Below are positions 27,178 to 35,048 of a stretch of 64,000 bases of DNA, piece by piece. Position 1 is the stretch's first letter; the number at the start of each line of letters is the position of its first letter. A program made the translations under genes and the position numbers. The notes beneath the pieces are model-generated. The model did not search any database. It saw only the letters and a program-made list of their open reading frames with translations, and had not been told where the DNA came from. The stretch comes from Paenibacillus faecalis (GTDB lineage: Bacteria > Bacillota > Bacilli > Paenibacillales > Paenibacillaceae). The stretch lies in NCBI RefSeq assembly GCF_900289175.1, contig NZ_LT985747.1, positions 48,505 through 112,504 on the forward strand, in the 5' to 3' direction.

Positions 27178-28335
27178 TTACTTGATCGGAATCATCAAAT
27201 AAATGGACGTTCCCTTTCCAGGAGCCGTTTCAATGTCAAAATTGGCGCCGATTCCACGTGCGCGCTCCTCCATACTGAACAGCCCCACTCCTTTTTTTCG
27301 ACCATCCCGAATAATCCCTTTACCTTTATCAATAATGGAAACGTTAATATTGGATTCATCCTGGTTAATCAGAACCTTAACCTGATCCACATCAGCATAT
27401 TTGCCTGCATTCATTAACGCTTCCTGTATAACCCGATATATAACAGTTTCCTGTTGGTGATCTAAACGCTTAGTCAAGTTTGATTCGAATTGGACACGAA
27501 TCCCATAATGTTCCGTGAAATTTTCGATGTAAGTCCGAATAGCAGGTACAACCCCCAGATCATCAAGAATGAAAGGTCTAAGCTCCCAAGCCAGCCCCCG
27601 AACATCTTCAATAATATGAGAAACTTGCTGGCGGATGGCCGACAATTCCTCTGTCACTAAACCGCTCTTCGCAGCCGCCGTTTCCGATGCAGAGTTTGAG
27701 CGCTCCTTCTCGGCGATCAGAACGCGATCCATACTAATTAACAGTGAAAACAGGCTTTGTCCAATACCGTCATGCAGTTCGCGAGAGAATCGTTTGCGCT
27801 CTTCCTCTTGAATTTCCATAACCTTGAGCATCATCTGTTTCAGTTCTTCTTCAGCTGCTTTCAGACGGGTGACTTCATGACGGATAGCCAAATACTGTAC
27901 AGGCTCCCCTGCTTCATCAAGCAAAGGCACGATCGTCGTATTCACCCAGTAATATACTCCATCCTTGGCTTTGTTTTTAATTTCCCCATGCCATATACGT
28001 CCAGATTGAATCGTATCCCACAGATGTTTCATAAAAGCTTTGCCATGATGCCCCGAATTAATAATCCGATGATCTTGACCAAGCAGCTCTTCGCGTGAAT
28101 ATTTGGATATTTCACAAAATTTATCATTTACATACATAATTCGGCCTTTATGATTTGTAATCGCAACAATCGAAGATTCATCCAAAGCGATCTTTAAATC
28201 ATTTAACTGCCGCAGTGAGTTTTTTACCTGTTCTAATAGCTGCAGATCACCAGGGAGCTCATCCAGCTGCTTTAACAGTGAAATCACATGCTGACCAATG
28301 ACCTCAGGATAATGAGCACCTTGATTTTTATTCAA
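27178..28335 (-). CDS. PAS-domain sensor histidine kinase, NreB/DegS-like (HisKA_3)
   Basis: Protein of 385 residues: an N-terminal helical segment, a PAS domain (about 55-165, with KGRIMYVNDKFCEISKYS and HRIINSGHH), a HisKA_3 dimerisation region with RFSRELHDGIGQSLFS carrying the phospho-accepting His, and HATPase_c ending in GVGLFSMEERARGIGA. No transmembrane helix, so it is cytosolic. Its gene position beside a GAF protein and a NarL-type regulator matches NreB, but the staphylococcal NreB Fe-S cysteines are absent; only one Cys occurs in the PAS domain. The signal may therefore be different. TTG start overlapping the regulator stop codon by 8 nt. Confidence 0.88.
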   Translation of the reverse strand: MNKNQGAHYPEVIGQHVISLLKQLDELPGDLQLLEQVKNSLRQLNDLKIALDESSIVAITNHKGRIMYVNDKFCEISKYSREELLGQDHRIINSGHHGKAFMKHLWDTIQSGRIWHGEIKNKAKDGVYYWVNTTIVPLLDEAGEPVQYLAIRHEVTRLKAAEEELKQMMLKVMEIQEEERKRFSRELHDGIGQSLFSLLISMDRVLIAEKERSNSASETAAAKSGLVTEELSAIRQQVSHIIEDVRGLAWELRPFILDDLGVVPAIRTYIENFTEHYGIRVQFESNLTKRLDHQQETVIYRVIQEALMNAGKYADVDQVKVLINQDESNINVSIIDKGKGIIRDGRKKGVGLFSMEERARGIGANFDIETAPGKGTSIYLMIPIK

Positions 28336-28981
28336 AAGTAAGCAGCCCCTTCTTCATCGCGTATTTTATTAAATCAGGACGGGTTTTAAGCCCTAATTTC
28401 TCCATCAAATTGCTTTTATGTGTTTCAACCGTTTTGACGCTGATGATCAGATTTTCGGCAATCTCCTTGTTGGAGTATCCTTTAGCCGTCCAGGATAGCA
28501 CTTCCCTTTCACGATCCGACAAAGTATCGAATTCATCGGCTCCCTCCCCGTTCTTCACCTGCTCAATATACTGACCCATTAAACGTTTCGTAGCCATCGG
28601 CGTCAAGTAAGCATTGCCTGCAGCAACATGGTGAATAGCTGTAAGCAACTCTTCGTGGGGAGCATTTTTCAAAATATATCCGGAAGCGCCCACTTGAATC
28701 GAGCGGAATAAATACTGCTCATCATCATGCATCGTCAAAATTAATATATATATATCCGGCAGCATTTTTTTCAACTCTTCGGTAGCTGTCATACCGTCTT
28801 TTCCATGCGGCATGCTTAGATCCATTAATATAACATCCGGGTGTAACTCCTTCGCCAAACGAATCGCTTCATCCCCATCAGCCGCTTCTCCCACCACATC
28901 AATGTTCTGCTTTTCCCCCAAAAGCAGCTTGAGGCCGGATCGAACAACCGCGTGATCATCCACGATCAATAGACGTACCAT
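28328..28981 (-). CDS. NarL/FixJ-family response regulator, NreC-like
   Basis: Protein of 217 residues: receiver domain with LIVDDHAVVRSG, phospho-acceptor Asp in VILMDLSMPHG, and Lys in GYILKNAP; LuxR-type helix-turn-helix with LSDREREVLSWTAKGYSNKEIAENL. The receiver has a family-typical C-terminal VKTVETHKSNLMEKLG. GGAGGGGG precedes the ATG. It is cotranscribed with the following kinase and separated from the GAF-protein gene by a terminator. Confidence 0.93.
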   Translation of the reverse strand: MVRLLIVDDHAVVRSGLKLLLGEKQNIDVVGEAADGDEAIRLAKELHPDVILMDLSMPHGKDGMTATEELKKMLPDIYILILTMHDDEQYLFRSIQVGASGYILKNAPHEELLTAIHHVAAGNAYLTPMATKRLMGQYIEQVKNGEGADEFDTLSDREREVLSWTAKGYSNKEIAENLIISVKTVETHKSNLMEKLGLKTRPDLIKYAMKKGLLTFE

Positions 28982-29035
28982 GGTTCCCCCTCCTATATCC
29001 GTCCAGTAAAGTGTGACTTATATCATGATATAAGA

Positions 29036-29074
29036 AAAAAACAATCCCGGCAATCAAGGATTGTTTTTTTTTAT
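29036..29074 (-). terminator. Terminator between NreA-like and NreC-like genes
   Basis: AACAATCC/GGATTGTT with a 10-nt loop, T-rich on both strands. It implies that the GAF-protein gene and the regulator-kinase pair are separate transcripts or are joined only by read-through. Confidence 0.8.
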
Positions 29075-29135
29075 GAAATCTATGAAAATATGAACTTGTT
29101 TTCAAGATGTTTTGACGCTGTTATATGACGGCGAT

Positions 29136-29573
29136 TCAAGATTTTTGCAGACCGGATTTTTCTGAAAATCGCTGTGAGAAAGACTCCAGCTCCATTAATT
29201 CATTTGGATGATAAGTTACGCCTGTTCGTCTGCCCATAAAAATGATTCCTGCAAGGTTAAGCTCTTGTTGTATGGGGGCAGCGGCTGCTACGTGAAGATG
29301 TTCCGCCAGCATCATATAATCATCGTTTCGACGCTGTTCATCCGGTGTACAAATTTTTTGTACCGTCCTGCCAATGCGGATCACATCGCCGACAATCCCC
29401 TGCGTTGGCCGATTTACCATAAAACGAAATTTTTCATTGGTATAACCCGAAGCCGCAGCCCATCGAATTTTCCGTGCAGAAGTATCATATATCGCAACTG
29501 CGCAAAAATCGCTGCATGTTAACTTGCGCAATTCCGATAAACGCTCTTCCCAATCCATTTGTTCAGCTTTCAC
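29136..29573 (-). CDS. GAF-domain protein, NreA-like
   Basis: Protein of 145 residues made of one GAF domain (SDFCAVAIYDTSARKIRWAAASGY, then GIVGDVIRIGR, AAAPIQQELNLAGIIFMGRRTG). In staphylococci NreA binds nitrate and modulates NreB; here the neighbouring kinase and regulator genes suggest an equivalent role in sensing nitrate or redox state, but the ligand cannot be read from sequence. GTG start with AGGAGGGA 6 nt upstream. It is divergent from fnr. Confidence 0.75.
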   Translation of the reverse strand: MKAEQMDWEERLSELRKLTCSDFCAVAIYDTSARKIRWAAASGYTNEKFRFMVNRPTQGIVGDVIRIGRTVQKICTPDEQRRNDDYMMLAEHLHVAAAAPIQQELNLAGIIFMGRRTGVTYHPNELMELESFSQRFSEKSGLQKS

Positions 29574-29646
29574 AACGGGTCCCTCCTATACTTTCGCTTT
29601 AATACTTATACGATTCATTGTAGCCTTTACTGGAACAATTGTACCT

Positions 29647-29680
29647 CAGGGTTTACCCTGAAAATAATCTAGGGGTTTAT
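29647..29680. promoter_or_regulatory. Inverted motifs between nreA-like gene and fnr (possible NarL-type sites)
   Basis: CAGGGT-TT-ACCCTG is a perfect 6-bp palindrome at 29647-29660. It overlaps TACCCTG, which is followed 10 nt later by AGGGGTTTA, giving facing heptamer-like elements of the kind bound by NarL-family regulators. Binding is inference. Confidence 0.4.
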
Positions 29681-29734
29681 GTATGAAAGAGCGTCAGGAT
29701 AGGCGCTATTTTACGGCAGTTTACCATCATGTTC

Positions 29735-29750
29735 TATGATGTATCTCACA
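29735..29750. promoter_or_regulatory. Candidate Fnr/Crp-type box upstream of fnr
   Basis: TATGA-N6-TCACA differs in one base from the TGTGA-N6-TCACA consensus and lies about 108 nt before the fnr start, suggesting autoregulation. Confidence 0.4.
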
Positions 29751-29857
29751 AAATACAGGGAATTCCCCCAATAAAATTTCAGAGCCTTCCCCGATGTTCA
29801 TCAAATGTCTTCTGGCGTATGATGAATATAACAAGAAGACACGGGGGGCAAACTTCA

Positions 29858-30637
29858 ATGGCTATGACCATGCAGCATCAGCAAACATTTCAAACATGTA
29901 AACAACGTACGGAAAAAAACACTGAAATATTAAGCCCGAACGGAATCGGACAATATATGACGGAAGAACAATTTAAATGTTTACAAGACATTATGCAGAT
30001 AAGAAAAATTTCGAAAAGTTCTTATTTGTTCTGGGAAGGCGATAAGGCCGACAGACTGTATTACATCATTTCCGGTCAAGTGAAACTGCTAAAGTCGACC
30101 GAAGAAGGAAAAGACCTCATCATTTCGATTTTGCAACACGGAGATTTCATCGCACAATTCAACGGTTTGAAAAATACCCAGTACGGATATAGCGCCGAAA
30201 CGATGACCCAGGTGGAAGTAGGGGTCATTCTGCAGAAAGACCTTGAAGAATTATTGGCTCACCGCGGAGACATTGCATTGCAATTTATGTACTGGCTCGG
30301 CTTGAATAACCAGATCATCGAATCGAAAATGCGCGACTTGCTGTTATTCGGTAAATCCGGCGCTCTTGCTTCAACATTAATCCGGATGAGTAACACGTAC
30401 GGGATTCCGGCAGTTGATGGTTCCATTCATATTCAGATTAAACTGACCAACACAGAACTGGGCGAGATGATCGGATGTACACGTGAAAGCGTAAACCGTA
30501 TGCTGGGGGAATGGAAAAACGATGGCACGATCGAGTTCGAGGAAGGAAAAATGATCATCCGTCAACTTTCAAATTTGCGTGAAATTTGCAGATGCCCTGA
30601 TTCACCAAAATGTCCAGCGGCCATTTGCCGGCTTTAA
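29858..30637 (+). CDS. fnr: Fnr-type anaerobic regulator with C-terminal cysteine cluster
   Basis: Crp/Fnr regulator of 259 residues. A cyclic-nucleotide-binding-fold domain (about 40-160, with YLFWEGDKADRLYYIISGQVKL) is followed by a helix-turn-helix with LTNTELGEMIGCTRESVNRML. The C-terminus carries cysteines in CRCPDSPKCPAAICRL, the position used by Bacillus subtilis Fnr to bind a [4Fe-4S] cluster, unlike the N-terminal cysteines of enterobacterial FNR. It therefore likely switches on anaerobic respiration genes when oxygen falls. I chose ATG 29858 (GGGGGG upstream) instead of the frame extended to 29729. Divergent from the NreA-like gene, so the region groups oxygen and nitrate sensing. 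Confidence 0.88.
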   Translation: MAMTMQHQQTFQTCKQRTEKNTEILSPNGIGQYMTEEQFKCLQDIMQIRKISKSSYLFWEGDKADRLYYIISGQVKLLKSTEEGKDLIISILQHGDFIAQFNGLKNTQYGYSAETMTQVEVGVILQKDLEELLAHRGDIALQFMYWLGLNNQIIESKMRDLLLFGKSGALASTLIRMSNTYGIPAVDGSIHIQIKLTNTELGEMIGCTRESVNRMLGEWKNDGTIEFEEGKMIIRQLSNLREICRCPDSPKCPAAICRL

Positions 30638-30670
30638 GTCCAACATGAAAAACAACCTAAACCAAAAACA

Positions 30671-30714
30671 GGGATGTCTCAAAAGGTCGATTGACCTCAG
30701 AGGACATCCCTTCT
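30671..30714. terminator. Bidirectional terminator, nested palindrome copy 2
   Basis: GGGATGTCTC...GGACATCCC outer arms with inner AGGTC/GACCT around GATT. Nearly the same as the copy at 7527. It separates fnr and hemY, which converge. Confidence 0.8.
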
Positions 30715-30746
30715 TTCTATTGATAGACGCCAAACGAATCGCCTGT

Positions 30747-32144
30747 TTAACTTTTCATGAATCGCTCTACAATAACGCGGGCCGTCTTCTCCCCATTAGC
30801 GATACAATCCGGAATGCCTACACCATAATAAGAACAGCCTGCCAGCAGCACATTCGGATAACTTTGTTCAAACTTTTGTTCCAGACGGCTTACAATCTGA
30901 CGATGCTTCAGATGATAGTTAGGCATATTTTCATGCCACTTCGTCACTTCTGAAGTGACAGGTTCCACATTCATGCCCAGGCTTTTCGCGATGTCCGAAA
31001 GCGCAACCTTCGTCAGTTCTTCTTCAGACATGCGGATTAAGCGTGCATATTCCGGATTTGAGCTTTTATAGAAAAGTCTAAGCAAAAGCCTTCTGTTACT
31101 AGACGTGTGCTCCCATTTTCGGCTGGTCCAGGTACAAGCGTCGCACAGCACATCACTTTCTTTAGTGGATATAAATCCGGTTCCGTCACTTGGCAGCTGG
31201 CGATCAGGAACGTCAAATCCAAGATAGATGCTGATCAGCGATTTGGTTTGAAGCTGTTCAAAATCCTTGGCAAGATCCTGATCTTCAAGCAGCTCCTGAG
31301 CCTGAGAGCTATTGTTGCTCAGTACAACATAATCCGCTTCAATCATACGTCCATCTGCCAGAGCGACCGTATAATGACCATCCTTTTTCGCAATAGATTC
31401 CGCTTTAACTCCTTTATAAATATGTGTATCGTTTTTCAGCATCTGCTCCATTCGGTCGATCAGAAAGGACATTCCTTTCTTGAATGAGATAAACTTTTTG
31501 TTGGCAGCCCCTAAGTAAAGATGTTTATTTTCGGACAATCCCTTAATAATACTTCCATATTTATTCTTGTATTCAAGCAGAAAAGGAAAGGTGGATGCAA
31601 TCGTCAAGTCGTTCAGCTCACCGGAATATACACCGGAAACGACAGGTGCGACCTGCTTCTGCACCAATTCTTTACCGAGAAAAGCTTCTAAGAACAATCC
31701 CAGCGAATCGTTCACAGTAAACGACTCATTGACTGTATAAAAGTCTTTAAGCGCTTCCACTTTCCCTTCGGCAGAAATCAGCTCGCTCTGAACAAGCGAC
31801 TGGATGCTGGCAGGAATGCCAAAAACAGCCTCGGCCGGAATCTTCTTCAATCCGTCTTCCGTGTAAATATAAGAGATTCCTGTCGCGTTATACACAACCT
31901 GATCGCTGATCCCCAGCTCTTCCAAAAAAGGAACAACATTCGCCTTACGGGCAACAATGGAATCTGCCCCGGTCTCCATCGTGAACTCTCCATCCGAATA
32001 AGTGCTGATTTTTCCCCCAAGTTTATCATCCGCTTCCACAAGCACCAGCTGCATGTCCAAATTGTTCGCGTTTTTCTCTTTCTGAAGATAGTATAAAGTT
32101 GACAGACCGGTAATGCCTCCACCAATAACTACGGTTGTTGTCAC
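30747..32144 (-). CDS. hemY: Protoporphyrinogen/coproporphyrinogen III oxidase (HemY/CgoX)
   Basis: FAD flavoprotein of 465 residues, full length for the family, that oxidises coproporphyrinogen III in the Gram-positive heme route. The N-terminal dinucleotide fold has VIGGGITGLSTLYYL, then LVEADDKLGGKISTY and FTMETGADSI; the C-terminus closes with VLLAGCSYYGVGIPDCI, the second FAD-contacting motif. AAGAGGTGT precedes the ATG. No other heme gene is nearby. Isolated from the hemEH genes it usually follows, which I note without drawing a conclusion. Confidence 0.92.
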   Translation of the reverse strand: MTTTVVIGGGITGLSTLYYLQKEKNANNLDMQLVLVEADDKLGGKISTYSDGEFTMETGADSIVARKANVVPFLEELGISDQVVYNATGISYIYTEDGLKKIPAEAVFGIPASIQSLVQSELISAEGKVEALKDFYTVNESFTVNDSLGLFLEAFLGKELVQKQVAPVVSGVYSGELNDLTIASTFPFLLEYKNKYGSIIKGLSENKHLYLGAANKKFISFKKGMSFLIDRMEQMLKNDTHIYKGVKAESIAKKDGHYTVALADGRMIEADYVVLSNNSSQAQELLEDQDLAKDFEQLQTKSLISIYLGFDVPDRQLPSDGTGFISTKESDVLCDACTWTSRKWEHTSSNRRLLLRLFYKSSNPEYARLIRMSEEELTKVALSDIAKSLGMNVEPVTSEVTKWHENMPNYHLKHRQIVSRLEQKFEQSYPNVLLAGCSYYGVGIPDCIANGEKTARVIVERFMKS

Positions 32145-32324
32145 TATAAATACACCTCTTGTATGTAAGAAATTAAACCTGATTTTAACGTTCTATCTAA
32201 ATCAAAAGTATAGCATAGACACTAACTCCACGATTGAATCTTCCCCTTCAATTATGTGACAAATCAAGAAAAGACGACTGCAATACACTCGAAATGCGAT
32301 TGATTTTCGCATTCCATTAAGAAA

Positions 32325-32354
32325 GGCGGCACAGGATTGACGCCCTGTACCGCC
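32325..32354 (-). terminator. Stem-loop after small alarmone synthetase gene
   Basis: GGCGGCACAGG/CCTGTACCGCC (one mismatch) with an 8-nt loop and a weak T stretch on the minus strand. A second small inverted repeat, AATGCGA/TCGCATT, lies at 32293-32313. The rest of the 314-nt gap 32145-32458 shows nothing I can support. Confidence 0.6.
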
Positions 32355-32458
32355 GTATTTTATTCATCAGAGCCTAGTGTGCTTATATTCAAGCTAGCTC
32401 TTTTTGTAACAAGCTACGATCTTCAATGAAGCTCGAGATGCAGTATGTTAGCTCTCCG

Positions 32459-33196
32459 TTAATCCTTTGTCAACACCTCAATCAAACCGGCCGGCAGCTT
32501 GAACTGATGATTGTTAATTTGAAAGCTTTGCAGCTCTCCCAAAGCTTCTTCTGCATGTAAATCTTTGATCATCTGAACTTCATGCTGCAGCCGCTCCATC
32601 TGATGATCTAGATCACTGGCGGTGTCTGCAGCTGCCTTAAGTTCTTGAAGCAGCTTTTCCGGTACAGACTGATTGTATTTGTAAAAAATTTTATGTTCCA
32701 GACTTGCCCAGAAGTCCATAGCTATGGTCCGTATTTGCACTTCCACGCACACATGCTCAACACGGTCAGACAAGAAGACCGGCACTTCTACAAGCAGATG
32801 AAGGCTTTGATATCCGTTCGGTTTCGGATTCTTTATATAGTCCTTCACATTCAGCACTTTCAAATCGCTTTGCTTCTCCAGCATTTCACTGACCTTATAA
32901 ATATCAGAAAGGAAAGAGCATGTGATGCGCAATCCAGCGATATCTTTAATATGTTCTTCAATCGATTCAATCGATATATCCTTACCTTTACGGTGAAGCT
33001 TCTTCAAAATACTCTCAAATGTTTTCAATCTTGATTTTGTATGCTCGATCGGGCTGTAATCATGAAGAGCCTGAAACTCTTCTTTCAGTATTTCAATTTT
33101 TGTCTCCATTTCATCCAACGCAAATTTATATTTCATCATAAAACGAGTAATTTCATCCCGCATTCTTTTAATCTGTCCGATTTGCAATTGATTCAT
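32459..33196 (-). CDS. Small alarmone synthetase, GTP pyrophosphokinase (RelQ/SAS type)
   Basis: Protein of 245 residues containing a single RelA/SpoT synthetase domain: KDIAGLRITCSFLSDIYKV, IKNPKPNGYQSLHLLVEVPV and VEVQIRTIAMDFWASLEHKI are the ppGpp synthetase motifs. No HD hydrolase and no TGS or ACT domain. It makes (p)ppGpp from ATP and GTP/GDP in stress independently of Rel. ATG 33196 has AAAGGACG upstream. A helical C-terminal tail (ELKAAADTASDLDHQMERLQ) resembles the tetramer-forming helix of this class. The gene is followed by a stem-loop and has no obvious operon partner. Confidence 0.92.
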   Translation of the reverse strand: MNQLQIGQIKRMRDEITRFMMKYKFALDEMETKIEILKEEFQALHDYSPIEHTKSRLKTFESILKKLHRKGKDISIESIEEHIKDIAGLRITCSFLSDIYKVSEMLEKQSDLKVLNVKDYIKNPKPNGYQSLHLLVEVPVFLSDRVEHVCVEVQIRTIAMDFWASLEHKIFYKYNQSVPEKLLQELKAAADTASDLDHQMERLQHEVQMIKDLHAEEALGELQSFQINNHQFKLPAGLIEVLTKD

Positions 33197-33354
33197 TTCA
33201 GGTCGTCCTTTCGCTTGCTTAATGATCAAGTAATAAGTTCATTTCTTCCCTCTTCTAGATTTTACGCCTTTGAGCACCCTCACTGCAACTTTACGAGATG
33301 GATCATCAACCAAAGAAAAGGACAGCCGAAAATATGGCTGACCTGTTTTTTCAT

Positions 33355-34248
33355 TTAAATTTGCTGTACCGTCTTGTTTCTCGCAGCTGCAATTTGCGGG
33401 TACGCGATCCCTAAAAGAATGATCAAGATGCCAAGCCACTGCAACCCCGTCACATACTCGTTCAAAATAAGCATCGACACCATTACGGCTACCGGCAGTT
33501 CTCCGGCTCCAAGTATGGTGGCCAAGCCCGTGCTGATGTTCGGTGCGCCTAAAGCAAACAGCAGTACCGGAAGCACGACCCCAAACGTTCCGAGTACGAG
33601 TCCGAAAATCCATAATCCCCCGGTAGGTGAAACTTCCAGAAATACCTTCGGTGTAAATAAAATCGTTAACAGAGTCATTCCCCCGCAGGACATAAAAAAG
33701 CTTCTTGTAATCGGCGGCAGTTTCGTCTCGACCCTTCCGCTGAAAAACACAAACAGTGCCATCATAAAGGCCGCGGCTAATCCAAGCAGTGTGCCCTTCA
33801 AGTTAAGCTGGAGATGATCAGCTCCGAGCAATCCACCGGCTAATATCGTACCGATAAATAAAATAGTAACAGATATAAGCGTCGGCTTGTCAGGCATTGA
33901 TCTTTTCACGATCGCTTCAATCACTACCCCCATCCATGTGAACTGAAACAATAGCACGACAGCGATGGATGCGGGAATACTTTGCAAAGACAAATAATAG
34001 AACACCCCGGTTAAGCAAGTACACAGACCGACACCAGCCAATTTGACGACCTGTTTAAGCGAAACTTTTCTCCGCGAAAATAGAAGCATCAGAATCAGCA
34101 AAATCAACCATCCTGTAGCGAACTGGCTAATCATCACTTCTCTGAATAAAAAGCCCTTGCTGTAAGCCAACTTCACAATCGTTGATAAAATACCGAAGCT
34201 GCACGCTCCTAAAAATACATAAAGCGAATTTTTTAACAAGTGAAACAA
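33355..34248 (-). CDS. EamA/DMT superfamily transporter
   Basis: About 297 residues with ten predicted transmembrane helices in two EamA repeats, for example LGACSFGILSTIVKLAYSKG near the N-terminus and GLVLGTFGVVLPVLLFALGAPNISTGLATILGAGELPVAVM later. Such proteins export amino acids or other metabolites; the substrate is unknown. I chose the TTG at 34248, 8-10 nt after GGGGGAGAG, because the upstream extension contains the terminator hairpin and is not protein-like. Confidence 0.85.
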   Translation of the reverse strand: MFHLLKNSLYVFLGACSFGILSTIVKLAYSKGFLFREVMISQFATGWLILLILMLLFSRRKVSLKQVVKLAGVGLCTCLTGVFYYLSLQSIPASIAVVLLFQFTWMGVVIEAIVKRSMPDKPTLISVTILFIGTILAGGLLGADHLQLNLKGTLLGLAAAFMMALFVFFSGRVETKLPPITRSFFMSCGGMTLLTILFTPKVFLEVSPTGGLWIFGLVLGTFGVVLPVLLFALGAPNISTGLATILGAGELPVAVMVSMLILNEYVTGLQWLGILIILLGIAYPQIAAARNKTVQQI

Positions 34249-34265
34249 AATGCTCTCTCCCCCGC

Positions 34266-34320
34266 AGAAAAACCCCAGTTCTCTTGTTTTGGATTCCAAA
34301 AAACAAAAAAAATGGGGTTT
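34266..34320 (-). terminator. Terminator-like hairpin in EamA gene leader
   Basis: AAACCCCA (34320-34313) pairs with TGGGGTTT (34277-34270); inside it GTTTT/AAAAC and GGA/TCC extend the stem. TTTTT follows on the minus strand. It lies between the predicted promoter (34350-34378) and the EamA ribosome binding site, as in an attenuator, though it could also terminate upstream transcription. Confidence 0.65.
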
Positions 34321-34349
34321 CAATATATTACGATATGAATTATTGATAT

Positions 34350-34378
34350 ATTGTATGACAAATGAGGATGAATGTAAA
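34350..34378 (-). promoter_or_regulatory. Promoter of EamA transporter gene
   Basis: TTTACA, 17-nt spacer, TACAAT on the minus strand. It sits between the YmaF gene and the hairpin at 34266-34320. Confidence 0.65.
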
Positions 34379-34439
34379 CAATCATTACGTAGAGCATTCA
34401 ATACTTCCGCTTTTTCTAGCGAAAGACGAGCATTATATT

Positions 34440-34841
34440 TTAAACCGTTTCCTTTCCCGTATTTCCGGCATATTTATGAGCATGTGGAACAGCACCATTT
34501 ACCGTTGTATAGCCTTCAAAGTGATGATAATGTCCCCCTCCCGGCAGCGGATATGCTGGGCCTGTCGTTCCCCTGATCGTATGTTTATGCCCATCATCGA
34601 AGGAAGTTACTGCATAATAATTATGCACATGCTGGACGCCGCTGGGTGCAGCCTCTGTAATTCCGGCATAATGGTGAAAATGGCCGACATCATACGAAGT
34701 ATCGCCGGAAAATGGATGAACATGAACGTTTACGGATCTTCCATCCCAGGAAGTTATAAATAGCTTATGAGCATGCTCAGAATGGTCTGAACCGTCAGAA
34801 TCATGCGAACAGAACAAAATGCCTTTTATGGGTTTGCCCAC
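34440..34841 (-). CDS. YmaF-family His-rich protein
   Basis: Protein of 133 residues with no signal or membrane segment. It is very rich in His arranged in repeats such as HSHDSDGSDHSEHAHKL, VHVHPF, VGHFHHYAG, HKHTIRG and GGGHYHHFEG. This is the YmaF pattern known from Bacillus, probably metal-binding or a spore/stress surface protein, function unproven. GTG start preceded by GGAGG and T7; the GGAGG can pair with ACCTCC at 34889-34894. Confidence 0.75.
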   Translation of the reverse strand: MGKPIKGILFCSHDSDGSDHSEHAHKLFITSWDGRSVNVHVHPFSGDTSYDVGHFHHYAGITEAAPSGVQHVHNYYAVTSFDDGHKHTIRGTTGPAYPLPGGGHYHHFEGYTTVNGAVPHAHKYAGNTGKETV

Positions 34842-35048
34842 AAAAAAACCTCCCTACACTTTGTATAGAACTCAGTATATGGGTTTTTGGAGGTGAAGGT
34901 TCACATTTAAGCTTTCAATGAAGTCCGCATCCTAAATGTCGAGCATACCTGAAAGGTATAGTAATTAATCAAAATAGATACTTTAAATATATCTTCTGAA
35001 ATGATAGCATTCAATATAAACAATAATAGTTAGGGAGCGATTGAAATC

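Noticed and set aside
34362..34763. 133-codon plus-strand ORF opposite the YmaF gene
   Set aside because: Its codons mirror the His-rich minus-strand gene, it lacks a ribosome site, and the minus-strand frame has the recognisable YmaF pattern.
34870..35048. Possible T-box before ilvE
   Set aside because: No T-box sequence, specifier stem or antiterminator/terminator pair could be found in the upstream 200 nt.
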